Part shown: piece by piece, positions 13,231 through 26,000 of the stretch
How positions within the stretch are numbered: the stretch's first letter is position 1
Layout: each line of letters begins with the position of its first letter
Origin: Varroa destructor
Taxonomy: Eukaryota; Arthropoda; Arachnida; Mesostigmata; Varroidae
Assembly: GCF_002443255.2 (NCBI RefSeq)
Contig: NW_019211454.1
Span: 3,865,960-3,929,959 of the forward strand
Length of the DNA stretch: 64,000 nucleotides
Direction of reading: 5' to 3'
Position numbers and translations under genes: made by a program
Notes under the pieces: generated by a model
The model's input: the letters and a program-made list of their open reading frames with translations, nothing else
What the model was told of the DNA's origin: nothing
Database searches by the model: none

Positions 13231-14155
13231 CTCAGCCCAATGTTTGGGTGAATTGAGATATCACATGGGGTGAGATGAAGCAGACAACTATCCAATGACG
13301 AATAGGAATCAACACCTCAGTTTGGCGCCACACTTCTCTCTAGTCTTTATTAGTCAATAAAATATGTTGATTGGTTAAATTTACTAAGTAGCACAAAAGG
13401 AATACGTCTCGTCATCTTTCTAGTGTATTTTCTACGACGACGCTTTCGAGCTTAATGTTCTCTAAATACTTTTTATTTTTAACTTTATAAATTTAACAAA
13501 CTTCGGAAAGTAAAGGAAAGATAAGAATAGCTGAACTGAGATGCTGATAGTGTTACGACATGCTGGCGGTAGATTTGAGATGTCAGTTCGGCGCTATTCG
13601 TATCACGGATCGCAACGGCGAAAATACCGATCTACACAGATCTAGCCCTTGAGAGAAGGATGGCTATGTTTTATATTTTTATCTACTCCATTCATAGTGT
13701 AGACTATCACACACTAATACAACTAGAATATGGCACAAATTTAAGTACGAGCTTGCTCACATAAAAACATTAGACAAACGCTTATCCATGGGTCCCTCAA
13801 CTGATTTCCCCCTAAAGTGTTTCAACTCACCCCAACCTCATCTTTCAAACGTACTTTAATTTTAAAAAAATATGAAATAGATGCATCAAAATACGTATGT
13901 CAACGGACGTTGACTATACTGCCAAACCGTGATATATTGCCAAATGACAGGTAAGGCGCATTTACGGTAAATAGGAAATACCTAAGCATGAAGGATCGTC
14001 GCTGATTTTAATTCGGCGTAATAATTAATTTAATTAATGTGACTGCAAGATTCCTGGTAGGCATACTACAGCTTAACAGTCAATCATCTAGAATCAAATT
14101 TGAAAAAAAATGTTTTTAGTGTCTCACCCCAGACCCGCTTCATCTCAGCCCATTT
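13231..14155. repeat. Cluster of a dispersed GGGGTGAGATGAAGC-like motif in both orientations
   Basis: Plus-strand copy at 13267-13281 (GGGGTGAGATGAAGC). Minus-strand copies at about 13840-13817 (TTGGGGTGAGTTGAAAC) and 14153-14121 (two tandem copies, GGGCTGAGATGAAGC and GGGGTGAGAC). Partial copies at 13240-13231 (minus) and 13246-13258 (plus). Related GGGGAGAGATGCTAG occurs at 12469-12485. The recurrence suggests an eroded repeat family or an inverted-repeat element about 0.9 kb long. Confidence 0.4.
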
Positions 14156-14759
14156 TCTCTCATTTTTCATCTACGGAACCCTGCTCCCTTTTAATTTATT
14201 TAGGACAAATTAAGTTGTTTCGAAATGTAAGACGTTGGGACTAGGTAAATGTATGTCACACGATAAAAAATACGTATTTAAAAAATTCTAGAAAACAACC
14301 TGCCACTGAGCGTATTCTAAAATTATGAAAGCACCGGAAGAAAGTACCACACAATATAAAAACGATACGTGTACGGACAACGCGTGTTCATGTTAACCAG
14401 CCATTCAATAACCAACCATAAAAATTCTACATTGTATCGATCCATTTGCCATAAGCAAACAAAGCCACCAAAGCTAAGTGAAGATCAGTCTTTGTCACCA
14501 TCGGCGTTCGGATGAGTCATAGAAGCTTGAAATCCATGTAAGCTCTCAAGAGCTTGGCGGCAAACTTTGAAATAAACTGAAAGGAGAGAGAAGAGCAGAT
14601 CGCAAAAGAAGGGGAGAGAACACTTTGCCTATAATTATGCAATTTATGAAGAAGACATTTTGTTCGTTTAAGGGTTTTTCGTATGATGGTTATGTAAGGC
14701 TACTCCGTGTCACTCGTGTAACCAGAAGGTGCAGTGCTTCACGTCTCTATAATAAAGAT

Positions 14760-14820
14760 TGTGATAACATATACTCACTGAAGAAGCATACAACGTGATC
14801 TGGGTTCGAAATCGGGGGCA
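14760..14820 (+). repeat. tRNA-like SINE remnant
   Basis: GGTTCGAAATC at about 14803-14813 is a near-perfect B box. The 45 bases upstream (GATAACATATACTCACTG) resemble the same region of the element at 45885-45955. There is no closing acceptor stem. A weaker relative with GGGTTCAATTCG lies at about 33200-33245. Confidence 0.3.
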
Positions 14821-17800
14821 GACGAAACTCGCTAATAAAAAATCCGAACATTAGGAAGGGTGATGAATGTGGCGGTCTCCATTCCTGCTGAGGCCTCTCC
14901 AAATTTTATCAACTCCAATTCCCAATAAGTCTTGAGTTAGGTGAGGCAAGGTTTCGCAGCTATACAGAAATCTTTTGGGGCTGATCTGAGGGGCCAATTA
15001 TAGGTAAAGCTAGTACTTTGTACACCTTTTTTCCTATGATCTTGGCGTTTAATGAAGGCCTCATATAAGCTAGGTCTTGTCGTATCACTATCACAAGAGT
15101 AAATATCCTCAATTATAAGAATCTTGTGAAAATTGTAACGTAACGTGCATTTCAGATTTGTACTTAAGATACGATTGTATTGTTTTATTTCTATTATTAA
15201 ATTGTTTGCATATATGAAATACCTTTTACCCTTATTTGTGTTATCGTATGTAGGTATGTCTGTAGGTGAGCAAGAATGAACCGTGTCGCACGCTATTGAA
15301 CCTCTCGGGCCATTTAAACTAGGTGACGCACAAGAAATCAGCACCACAGACCACCAAGACTCAAATGAAGCAATTCCATGATAAATAGACGAGGGATAGA
15401 CTATATTAGACAGCTAAAGTTATAAGGCATAGCACGAATTTCAGGTAAAAGACACCTTCGACACTGAGCAGGAATAAGTTTTTGCATTTAATATATGCGA
15501 TATGCAGAGCATATTTAGCGCTCTGACTGGATCTGAACGACAAAAAAATGTAAGGTTGCAAAAGTTTTGGAACTTTTTTTTTGAATTTATAGTAAAGTCG
15601 CATAGACGTCCATAGTTAAGAAAGCAATAGCTTACGAAAAAATAAGCTTGGTATTGAAGTAGCATTTGTTTCAATTGTAAATCTACTTTCTTCCTTGACT
15701 AGAAGTCTAGTTTTACTCACGGTAGAGCTACGCTCTTCTCTACTGCAGGTCTATTTATTCCCTATCCTGTTAATTAAACCAAAATTAAAAATGCATTATT
15801 CTAAACCACAGAAAGTATAGTATAATTAATAAATTGTAGTTTTCGCGCGTTTCTACAATTCGAAGAACTTGGGCGAATAACAGTAAATAAAGAAAATAAA
15901 AAGTACTGAATTACTGCTGATTTCTAGCGAAATGAATCAAATGCACGGACTCCCAATCGCGCGGTGTCTGAAAATAGAAAAAGAAGATGGTGGGAAATAT
16001 ATCACTGGCCTGTCTATTGAGTACTTCAATACATCCTGATTGTTTATGTTACACTAGACCTGTCAGGCTCCAGTGAATGGTAAGCATTAATCACCTCAAA
16101 TGAATCCAGCAGGTTCCTCGCAGGCTTCCCTTACAGTCCTTTCTCAGACGTATCTGCAGGTAGTGAGCACCAGCCAGCTAAGCCGCATGGCAAGCGTAGA
16201 TAATACTCTACTATATTGGTAAGAAGACGATTTAGCAGGTTGAATTGAACCTAAAAAACAAATCAAAATAGCATGAGCGTAATACGAAGAAACTAAAAAA
16301 ACAGATGTCTAGTGAATGTCCACTGACAACAATGTTAGCCATCATTCATTTGTATAATGCCTATTAAAAAGCAACTTCAAATTTGAAGACGTATTAATGA
16401 AGTCAAATATTTACCTATTATTAGTCATAATGGCTATCAGCGTCCTGCAGCAGAGACAATTAGTATTAAGAGATCGAAATTATATGACCCGAGAGGACAA
16501 AAACGCATTTAACGAATTGGTTTTTGTAATCTTCCCATTTAAGTGATTGGGGATCTAGCTAGATTGCACCACGTCGAACATGTGATCTCTACAAGCAATC
16601 GAGGAATCGGTGTCGCGGTGAAAATGCAGTACAAAGATTATTATTTTTCTTGCTACAATATGGCGATACTTTTTGAATAGTAATAATATTGTTATAGATT
16701 TGCATTTTTTTTTTTTGAAAAATAGCTTCGGACGGTATGCAGCCTGGGGTCTAATAGTCAATATAACACATGGAATACCCGACTTCGATAAATTTTGACG
16801 CGAACCAATCCTTTTAGCTAACACATTGTAAACTATCTTTTCGAGTTCACGAAAATCTTAGTACCGTACCGCTTCATACTGGTACACCATAGCTGCAGCA
16901 TAATTAACGTCGTAAGTCTTCAACTCTCAGTATAACATCTCAACTTATTTTCATGTATTAGTATCAAACAATAGTCAACATTGTCGCTGCATCCTGACAA
17001 GCCAAAGCCGTATGATTAATTGGGTTTTTCTATTATTTTGTGACTTCCTTCAATTGCACAATTTGTCGGATAGTATATGTCTGTCATTGACTGGACGTGA
17101 ATCAGCTAGTCCTGGTTCTTTCAGCCAGAGGAACCTGTTATTCATACCCCTTATATCTACAAATTACCAACTTATGACAAAGTTGAATCGCTGCCTAGGC
17201 CTAAATTTTTCTACAGATCCGTTAAATTGTACGGATTGCATTAAGTAACATATTAAATAGGTTTAAAGTACTGGTTGAGCTTGTACTTATACGAAATAAC
17301 CTACAAATATATTTTGTCTATTCCGAGCTTACTTAATTTGCAGAATTGCTATTAGAACCCAGAAATGACCAATCGACAAGAAATCGCATCGTAGTACCGT
17401 TCGACGTCATCCTCATTTAGGAAGCTTTTGGTTGCTCTTACTAATGGCAACTATCGCAGTCATGAAGATCTTATCACTACGATTTTTGGCAATGCTGGTT
17501 TCAACACTAGGTTGCCCGGGAGATACAAAACGTGTGCCATCATTAGGTATCTTAGCTTCGTACTAGATCTCGCTTTTTGAGCGAGTGGTACTATTAGCAT
17601 TCATTTAGTTCAGTGGCTTTCAAAGAAGAAACTGCTACGTCAAATTCGATAGGAATATGCCTAACTAGAGAAAAAATAGCCTAAACTAATTGATGCCTAC
17701 AATAGCTATCGACAATTGATATATACTTGAACTCAAAGTCTTCTGTGAAGCTTGGTGCCCTGGATTCCCCTTTTGTTCATTTATGAATATTAATATATAT

Positions 17801-18195
17801 ATATATAATACTAAACTTTGTCGATTAAGCAAGATGCGACACTGGGTTATAATGCAACAATACTTGTCGTTTTTACAGGCTGGTGGAGCTGGTGTGTTAG
17901 CTAAGAAAAATTGGCTTTGGCTCATGTGGGCCTACTTAACGCCATGTTACGAATCATCTTTTAGTTCAGCAAAATACAATGCGCTTTATCTGATGCTACC
18001 CACCAATACCGAGACCCTTGAGGTCATATATCTATTTTCGAGTTTTTCGCCCGGTACCGCCGGTAGGCATCTTAGAAGACGACTGGTTCCTAGCACGAAA
18101 CGAGGTCTGTCTATGCCCAAGTTTGAACAACGTGTCCCTAAAATAGGCAGAAAAATACATTCCCCATTAAGCTATCAGGGGCACCTAAAGCATAT

Positions 18196-18402
18196 TTAAG
18201 CTCTACGATGATGGAATAAATAAATAAATAGCGCTATATTGATTGGTAATTGTAATCGGTGATTTCGATTTTGTGAGAGTCTGTTGAGATGTTCGAATGG
18301 TACATCCGTCTTGGGCCCGATTCTGGATCTTTCATTGATGATTGACCCTAATTTTTTCGAAAATATGTCTCGTTCGTTAGCCCTTCGACTGATCCACATC
18401 AT
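18196..18402 (-). CDS. Weak coding-like ORF, unknown
   Basis: Minus-strand ORF beginning MMWISRRANERDIFSKKLGS and containing RSRIGPKTDVPFEHLNRLS. It is charged and protein-like but short, and its end runs into an ATTTATTTATTTATT repeat typical of untranslated DNA. It might belong with the fragment at 18806-19062 as a remnant of one gene; there is no direct evidence. Confidence 0.18.
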   Translation of the reverse strand: MMWISRRANERDIFSKKLGSIINERSRIGPKTDVPFEHLNRLSQNRNHRLQLPINIALFIYLFHHRRA

Positions 18403-18694
18403 AACGTCATATAGTACGTCCTATTGCTGAAAACACCAGCTACGCATTCGCACTCCTAAGAGTGTTGCGTTCTCTTTTAACGCAGTCGATTGGAATGTAT
18501 TATTTACATCACGCTAGGGTGTAGTTGTTATAAGTAAGAAGTTTGTTGACCTCTGTCAGTTTCTAGTAAACCAGTTCGCGCGCCTAAACCGGTTTAGAGA
18601 AACCCTGAATTTTCTAATGAATTGATCCGAAATCACAAGATCATCATCGACCCTTCTATATGTCGTTCCGTTGCTCTTTCCTGCTAAGACATCG

Positions 18695-18765
18695 ATCGGC
18701 CCGGTGGCTTTGACGGCTGAATATCTAGTTGAACACGACAGGGGTCACTGACTCAAGCCCTATCG
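18695..18765 (+). repeat. tRNA-like SINE remnant
   Basis: GGCCCGGTGGCTTTGACGG resembles the 5' end and A box of a tRNA, and GACTCAAGCCC about 45 bases later resembles a B box (GGTTCRANNCC). No acceptor stem closes, so it is not a functional tRNA. Read as a degenerate tRNA-derived short repeat. Confidence 0.3.
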
Positions 18766-18805
18766 ATGGCATGCGTTATACGTCAAATGTGATTGAATGA
18801 AAACG

Positions 18806-19062
18806 TTACCCTAGAAAATTATTAAGACTTGTTTTAGGCTTGACAGTTACGAAATCGGTGCTGGATTTCACAGAATCTCTTTCATCCTTTCGATTTCGCC
18901 CAATTTGGTCTGAGAGGTTTGAGGCGCTACCATCTATCATAATCGCTTCTTCCTGCGCCAACTTGAATTTACAAACTGCACATTCTGGCAGACCATTTTG
19001 CCTCGTTATATCGCCAGCCAATAATTTCAGCGTTTCTTTTCCTTGGTTAATATGGATAGCGC
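18806..19062 (-). CDS. Possible terminal coding exon with a CxxC motif, unknown
   Basis: Minus-strand frame open from about 19062 to a TAA at 18806-18808. It contains INQGKETLKLLAGDITRQNG, LPECAVCKFKLAQEEAIM, and a charged tail, SDQIGRNRKDERDSVKSSTD, ending SLNNFLG. The residue mix (CxxC, charged helices) is more protein-like than the reverse frame, and several AG acceptors sit just upstream (for example CAG near 19062). No ATG fits a start, so it would be a 3' exon or a fossil fragment. I do not recognise the family. Confidence 0.3.
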
Positions 19063-21639
19063 TGATAGCTGATCACAGCTACGAATTACGGAGGCACCGA
19101 TTGACCCCTTCGAACCCTTGCTATTTAAGCTTCTCTCTCAAGGTAAAGCTAGAGCCAACTACGCACCAGACATTATACCGTCAAGTTTTTGAAAAATTTC
19201 GCCTTCTTTTTTATTGAACCCCTCAGTTGTGTTAGATCGTACAATGATAGCGTCATCTCTGATTCGTTTGCCAATGTGTCGTTACGCCATTATTCAGAAA
19301 AGGTGGCAAAGGTAACGTGAAGAACCACCGCTTCATTTGTCGGCTTTATTTAGGAAGATATTAGGACATGATGTCTTAATCATGTCCTATAATAAATCGA
19401 GCTTTTTTTACAAGAATAAATCTATTTGATCTCATTCAATATTGGCGCGGAACCCAGCGCAACCTGCACGCAATTACTAGAGGTGCCTCAGGAATAAGCC
19501 GTACATTCAGGTAGTCGCAAATCCTTCCAACGCATCTATTGTGATCAAAGAAGAGTTTAACAGAGTAAAATACGAGATTCTATTGGAAAGTTCGTTTGAT
19601 CTAGTTATACACCCCTTTATAGAGGTAAGGTCGCAATATTCTACTACGGAGACCTTCGAGCGACTGCTTATAGCCATTAGCTCTAAGGAGGCAGTTGGCA
19701 TTTTCTAACCTACTCTTGCTAATCATTACATGGCCTTGTTCCCATAGTCCCCGCTGAAAGCTCCAGAAAATTCCGGAATTCGTGATGACACCCACAACTT
19801 AACGATATGTGAGCTGCGCTTGATGTGCAGCAAAGATACACTTTATCCGTAAAATGTATCGTCTCCTTTGCTCAAGTGTTATGTTACTCAAGTACTATGT
19901 AAAGGCTTTTTTTTACACTAAAACGAAGGCGGTTAAGGGGTCCCCAGCTGGTGCTGGGCAATAACTAACGTGAAACGTTGGAGACCTCCTCAGTCCTCGT
20001 TTTGAACCCTTGACTCGGTAACTTCTTTAAAGCTGACAGTTCTAAGCAACGCCAGTTCCTTTCTTTCTTTTACAGTTCCTCCTTCTTTCGAGTCCAGTAG
20101 ATACCGACAAAACTCTTAATTAACGTATCTAACTCCCAATTGCTCCTTCCATTCTACCTTTCCTTCCTATCACCCATACACTTAGATTTGATTGTTAAAG
20201 TTCAGTACATTTCAGCTGTAGAGCTGATTATAAGGAAACAGCTGTAGCAATCTTTCCCAAGTCTTCGGGTATAGTACACACAGTGTATACTGCACTTTTT
20301 GGCAGTTCCTTTAGCTTTCATCCGTTCTCTTTCCTCCTATTTATTAGCAGCAGTAATTGAAACAGTTAATTTCCATTTGTTCGCATGGCATAAACAAATA
20401 TTTTAATAACATTGAAAATTGTCTAAGTGAAGCCGGTACCGGATGGTGTGACCCTGATCATATAGAGATTATGACGTTCTTAACTTTTTTGCATATATAG
20501 TGTGTAGCTTAGTTTTGAGCACTACTTACCTCCGACGTAGTAGTAAATGTTAACTTTTAGATAGTTCTTGGTCGATCTAGCTGCTGAGTCATCTTTGGCT
20601 CATCCACGCTTGTGTCATGGCGTCCATGTTCAGAATGGTGGCGTTCATTCTTAGGACCATTCGTTATTTGCTCTTACCAAGAGACCTTCGCTTCATCATG
20701 CAACTGATTATCATACGGAGGACAAAAGTTATAGAAAGACAACGAAATCAATCCGATCTAAAATGATCCTTAGTTGAATAATTAGTGATTCATAGGTTTA
20801 CTTGTCTAATAGGCAAATCATTATTTTCTTATGTGCAATGTAAGCTTTTATAATTAAGTATATAGTCATGTTTTCATTTTCTACACATAGAATTTAATGT
20901 GGCGGCCTTTGAACTTGGACAAGTTTTAAAGGTAACTGCCATTAAGTTATCGGTTCGTTTGGTAACTGATTTCGTTACCATGATTTGTTTTTTTTTTTAT
21001 AATTATAATTTAATAATTAATTAATATGATTTGGCTAAAATCACATAGATACGAATCTATGATAGCCAACTGCGACACATGCTTCCCTATTGGCCATCTT
21101 CTCGTCACGTTAAGCCGTAGCCACTAGCGACTTGCCAAAGCCGGCTCAACGTACTATACAATATTTACATGTAGATTCATTATGACGAGGGCATTTCCTG
21201 CAGCAGCGTTTTTTTTTTTCTGTTATTGACACGACCGATCTTTACCTTTCATGAGAACACTTTTACCAGTTTATAGTTCAGTCACTTATCCAGCATTTGA
21301 TAAACACACATGCCGAACAATTTTTGGGCAGTACATGGATTGATTCTACTACAACGGTCCGACTTTACAATGGTTGACTTATACCCAGAGATATAGTGTT
21401 GGTTCATCAAAGACATCGATGCACCCAACAGGATATTTGAAAAGTTCGAATGCTATATGAGTATCACCAGAGGGTTCATTGTGCTGACACTGATAAATAA
21501 GACAACCGATTTTACTGTGTTTTCAAAACTTTCTAATCCCCTATAATAAGAGTGGGTTCATGTATAGTACTGTATATAATTGTCTTACACTTGTCGGTTG
21601 ATTTCAGATCATGTTAAAAGTAAATCACCTGCTCGTTCT
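19063..21639. other. Intergenic sequence
   Basis: No recognisable gene. Two overlapping minus-strand ORFs of 64 codons (19507-19795) are unremarkable. Repeated CAGCTGTA words at about 20213-20247 do not form a clear repeat unit. Confidence 0.5.
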
Positions 21640-22275
21640 TGCTGACAGCTCGTAATGGGCAAACGGCCCCCTTTCATATCGTAGCTATCGCTGTGAGAAG
21701 ATTGCAAGGAAGTACCCTACTATAGTGCTAGATTTGGCTTATAACGTACAGTTCTACCGATTATGTGCCGCTAAGGAAATATGGATAGCGGCACAACGTA
21801 CGTACTGTGCCTTAAGATAACATAGTATGTGTGTTGTAGTCTGCAGGCTGGGAGTGTGAGAAGAAGTTCTAGTAGACACTGGTTCTTAGACTAATCTTAT
21901 GGAATAGACCTGTCACGAGGTGGTTAAGATCCTGGATACGCTTGACAACATGGAGAGCACTGCCTACGCCGGTGATGTGACATTGATTACAGCAGTTCGC
22001 TCTGTCTGAAGGGTCATTCTCTACAGGTGGCGCTTATGAAAAGTGAGGCAATCTATCTGGTAGAAAGGAAAAAAGTGATTCAAGTGGTAAAGTACATCGA
22101 AATTATCCTGGATCCCGGTCTGATAAGAACATTACATTCAACGAAAGCACTCCTCCTCGCGTTTTTGACCTAGCGCGACTAATGCCTAGAATGAGAGACC
22201 GTTCGAAGGCACGAGACACCCTTTCGCTTCACCGACAGGATGTGTAGCGTTGTATGTTATCCCAAAAGCAGGGCA
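21640..22275 (+). mobile_element. Decayed R1-clade non-LTR retrotransposon (reverse transcriptase fragment)
   Basis: In-frame pieces on the plus strand are LDTLDNMESTAYAGDVTLIT (21932-21990), then after a stop VALMKSEAIYLVERKKVIQV and VVKYIEIILDPGL (22028-22125), then in another frame LARLMPRMRDRSKARDTL (from about 22172). These match the order YADD box, KTEAVLLTGRRK, KYLGV-LD and LARLMPN in R1-like reverse transcriptases. The first catalytic Asp of YADD is Gly here. Stops and frameshifts show it is dead. Ends and the poly(A) tail were not found. Confidence 0.7.
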
Positions 22276-22858
22276 ATATTGCCCTATATAAACAAAGGAA
22301 CAGGAAGAATTCGCTTGTACGTACCTAGCAGTAGTACCCTAATGTCGTACGCTGTGCGGCGAAAACAGAATTCTGAATCAGTTGCTCTTACTTTTTACTA
22401 GTTAATGAAAACAAAGTAGATTTTTATGAGTAACTCTCCAAGTAATTTACAAGTGGCTCATATTAGTTATAGTAATTTACTAATATAAAATTTAAAGTAA
22501 TTAAAAGCAAGTTCAAGTCGATGGAAAAAGTTGCCAAAATCACCATATACAGGCCAATACAGGTAATTGATATAAGATTGTTGTCTATGACAACCAGAAT
22601 ATAATTATGATAAAATTTCAATTTTACACAACCTGTAACTTCGACTTCGTGTTTCAATTTATGCAGTTAATGAATACGTCAAGTTTTGAAATAAATGAAA
22701 CTGTACTTTAAGCTAGTTCACAAAATCCCTTGATTCCATAAGGGTACGTAGTATTAGTTTTTAAGAAGCCATAATAAAACCTTCATTCAATATATGGCTC
22801 TAGATGGGACGAAGTAATCACCAGAGTCCTGCGTTTAATTTCTACAATTTTATTATAT

Positions 22859-22958
22859 NNNNNNNNNNNNNNNNNNNNNNNNNNNNNNNNNNNNNNNNNN
22901 NNNNNNNNNNNNNNNNNNNNNNNNNNNNNNNNNNNNNNNNNNNNNNNNNNNNNNNNNN
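22859..22958. other. Assembly gap, 100 N
   Basis: Exactly 100 N, a conventional gap of unknown size. TATAT on the left and TATATATA on the right suggest that assembly broke in an AT microsatellite. Confidence 0.98.
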
Positions 22959-24198
22959 TATATATAATGTAAGCTCATTCTGTCTTTTCAGTACCATCAT
23001 GTAATAGGGAGGCTATTTTCTTATAGTTAGGTTAACAGTTTTATTAGCTATAACTAAATTTGCACATACGTCACACGATGTTAGATGGGGCTAAAGTAAG
23101 GGATTCTCCATATTCAAGCCTTAAAATGTTTATGTAGGGTAAACAATGTAAGTTGTGAAAGACACACGATCTTCATTGAACCGTACTATTCTCTCTATTT
23201 ATTATCTGAAAATTTATTATATGAAACAAAGGTAGTTAACAAACATTTTCCACAAACAAAATATTGTTTACTCTAATATATCACAGCAATAATCGTCTAA
23301 TTGAGTCATACGGACGTGTCTACAATGTTATATAGCGACTTTAACAGTATGTAGCATTTTTTTCTTCTATGTTTAAGTAATTTTAATAAAGTTGAAGTTT
23401 ACCTATGATTCGTTATGTCCGAAGCAATTGGTGGGATCACTTGGTTTTGTAAACAATGTTATTGAAAGATTTTACATCTTTAAGATCATATTCATAAAAA
23501 TATCTCTATTATTGTGCCAGTGTATACGTGTCGATCGCGTGGCTGGAACATGTGGCCAGAGCCGCAGCCGTCAAAGAAATATAAAAACATGATCACAGCA
23601 AACAGGAACGAAAAATGTCGGATCGCTATACTTTAGCTTATTTCCCTGCACTAACTTAATTGCGCAAGGTAACAAAAAAAATCAGGTTTGTGCCAGGATC
23701 TACTCCATGCATTCTGGTTGTCATCAGTTTCCGCATTGTTGAGTGTGGCTTTACCTAGAATCCTATACCTTGATACTTTGATACTCCATACGTCCCTTAG
23801 AACCGTACGATACGTTGTCGAAGCAATTAAATCTATTAACATGTGACAAAATGAATAAGTTGAGACTTCTTAAATTTAAGTGAACTTCATTATAACATAG
23901 TACTTAGTAAATGGATTTGGAACTAGTACATATATGGACATAGAATGGGCGTACAATGAATGGACTCTTTGGTTTTTGCTTGATTTAAAATTTAACTTGA
24001 AAGAAGTTCTCTGCGGGTAGTATTTTGTCGTGGTGTTCCAATATATATTCATGTATATAGAAATAACCTCGCAACAACGGAACCATCAGGACTGCAAGTA
24101 ATATCGTGCTTGAAAACAAATTATTAGCGGTGAGGCAAAATTGTATCGATATTACGTCGAATACGCCCCGGGAATATTCGGATAAAGATTGTCACCTC

Positions 24199-24199
<1 letters not shown>

Positions 24200-24250
<51 letters not shown>
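24200..24250. repeat. (AT)n microsatellite, about 51 bp
   Basis: Uninterrupted AT dinucleotides. Confidence 0.97.
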
Positions 24251-24252
<2 letters not shown>

Positions 24253-24635
24253 GAACATTACAACTGATACGAGATTATCTAAATATAGTGGATCGAGGGA
24301 ACGAATCAAAAACGGCTACGAGAGAAAGGTAGAAAAGGAAAAAAAAGTACGATTTGGAGCCTTAAAAATGAATACAAAATGTTAAACAAAAGACTAGGAC
24401 ATAATCAAGTAGATTGCTATCTAACTATTGCAAGCTGTGATGTACTAACGTAATGGCCGGGGAAAAAAGATCAAATATCGAAATCGTCAAGTTACACCCA
24501 TAACTACACCTATTCCACACTCAACTTAAGCCGGCAATGACTATCTACTAAGCAAACAGATAACCCAATAACAGCAATAAAAATACAAAGTAGTAAGTTA
24601 CGGCGCAAGGGGACGACACTAAACACAAATTTCGA

Positions 24636-26000
24636 ATGCTATCAGACGTGCGACACAAAGGGATCCAGACTTGTGCACGCACAGCTGTTAGCCGAATGAC
24701 TCGATTCCCGCTCCGAACACTATCCCGTAGATTTGATTCGAAGATCAGTATCTCACAATATCGGTCGTATTTCGAAATTTATATCGCGTCTAATACGGCG
24801 CCTACACAGGACCAACGCAGGCTATAGTTCATCATCACCGCTATTAGGAACAGCCGATTATAAATAATATTAAACAACTCTAAATGTCGACAGGCCTATG
24901 GAGACAATGTTTTTTTCTTGTCTGAAAAGGGCCGTAAACTTTCTCTCATGAAGAACTATGATAAGCGAATAACGTCGACCTGTCAAAATAGGTACAATCA
25001 CAGCTAGCAAATGAACATGCCACACTAAAGATTCTTTTTCAAGAGACGCGCGCCGTTTCCCAATTAGTCCAACGCAGGCATTCATCGTATGTGCATACTG
25101 CACGCACACCGATTATATGGATGATTGGGGCAATAACGCTCTAGCGGCGGAGAGCGCAAAGGTCAGCGGAAGCTAAAATGGACGACCACTAAGGCGACAG
25201 CGCATGAAAACTGATCGCTGAATAATACTTGCCAAGATTAAGGAGTAGGAGGTAAGGCATATCACAGCAAACTCAAACACATTAAGGAAAAACCACTCGT
25301 AATCATAGGCTCGCAAGCAAATATAGGCCAGTTTAACACAGTTGATCGACGGTGTGCCTGAGCGGTCTACGAGCTTTCAGGTCTACACTAGAGAACTGTG
25401 GAGAGAACTACCACCGCCTGACACTTCCCTGCATATGTCCTACTTTCGCAGCGAAGACACGACTAGGACACGTGTCGCGGGTGAACTAAATTGTGACAAA
25501 GCTTATAAATTTAGTAGATTAGCTTATGATGTCGTGCAGCGCCAACAATGCGTTAAGTTGGTCGCCCAACCTGCACCGCCGGTCAGTACTATATCAAAGT
25601 ATAGAAGGACTGTGATTTATTATTCCGATGTACAGTTCATTGATTACCCGGTAGAATAGGTAGAGTCTGCTGACACCACTCATAAGGGGGGCACATAATG
25701 AATGCTGGTTGTGCAAACGATAAATATCGAACTGTCGTATGATAAGCGCTCGTCATGTCAATGTACTTTTAATATCGAATCGGATTGTGTTGCCCACGCT
25801 TCCGGATGCTTCGTATCGCTCGCGTTATATGCTTAGCAACACTTTGCCACTGCGCAATTTCTCGGTATATGTTGATGTCCTATCTACCTCGCATCGTTGT
25901 TGTTGATGAGAAATGTCGGGCTTCAATACGCCGTACGCCTCATTCGCTTAGTAGCGCTCGTGCTCAACAAGAAACGTCCACTGGTTCTCGTCTCGCCTAG
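24636..26000 (+). other. Weak coding-like island, three short plus-strand ORFs
   Basis: Besides the fragment at 25327-25659, ATG-started 24636-24827 (63 codons, Arg/Ser-rich) and 25785-26000 (no early ATG; MLRIARVICLATLCHCAISR, Arg-rich tail) are open. Base composition is less AT-rich than in the neighbouring 5 kb. No consistent splice pattern joins them and no family is recognised. They may be remnants of a single eroded element. Confidence 0.2.
25327..25659 (+). CDS. Coding-like fragment, unknown
   Basis: Open frame after a stop at about 25326, ending in TAG at 25657-25659. A possible CAG acceptor ends at 25341, after which the frame reads LIDGVPERSTSFQVYTRELW, RELPPPDTSLHMSYFRSED, then KFSRLAYDVVQRQQCVKLV. 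It has no suitable ATG near its 5' end. The residue mix is protein-like and GC is higher than in the flanks. No family recognised; it could be an exon or an eroded element. Confidence 0.28.
   Translation, partial: ASLTQLIDGVPERSTSFQVYTRELWRELPPPDTSLHMSYFRSEDTTRTRVAGELNCDKAYKFSRLAYDVVQRQQCVKLVAQPAPPVSTISKYRRTVIYYSDVQFIDYPVE

Larger units (their letters stand above)
11537..18190. other. Intergenic sequence between CHD paralog and orphan fragments
   Basis: Contains the GGGGTGAGATGAAGC motif cluster (12.45-14.16 kb) and a tRNA-like repeat (14.76 kb). No N-terminal AFF exons were recognised on the minus strand, although short ones could be missed. The 136-codon minus ORF at 14937-15347 and the plus ORF at 17783-18199 look random. 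Confidence 0.5.
22276..24635. other. AT-rich sequence around the assembly gap
   Basis: Nothing recognised besides the gap and an AT microsatellite. Confidence 0.55.

Noticed and set aside
14937..15347. 136-codon minus ORF
   Set aside because: Composition looks random and AT-driven, with no domain, GTG/TTG-type start and no splice context.
17783..18199. 138-codon plus ORF
   Set aside because: The start lies in an AT repeat (Ile/Tyr run) and the residue mix is incoherent.
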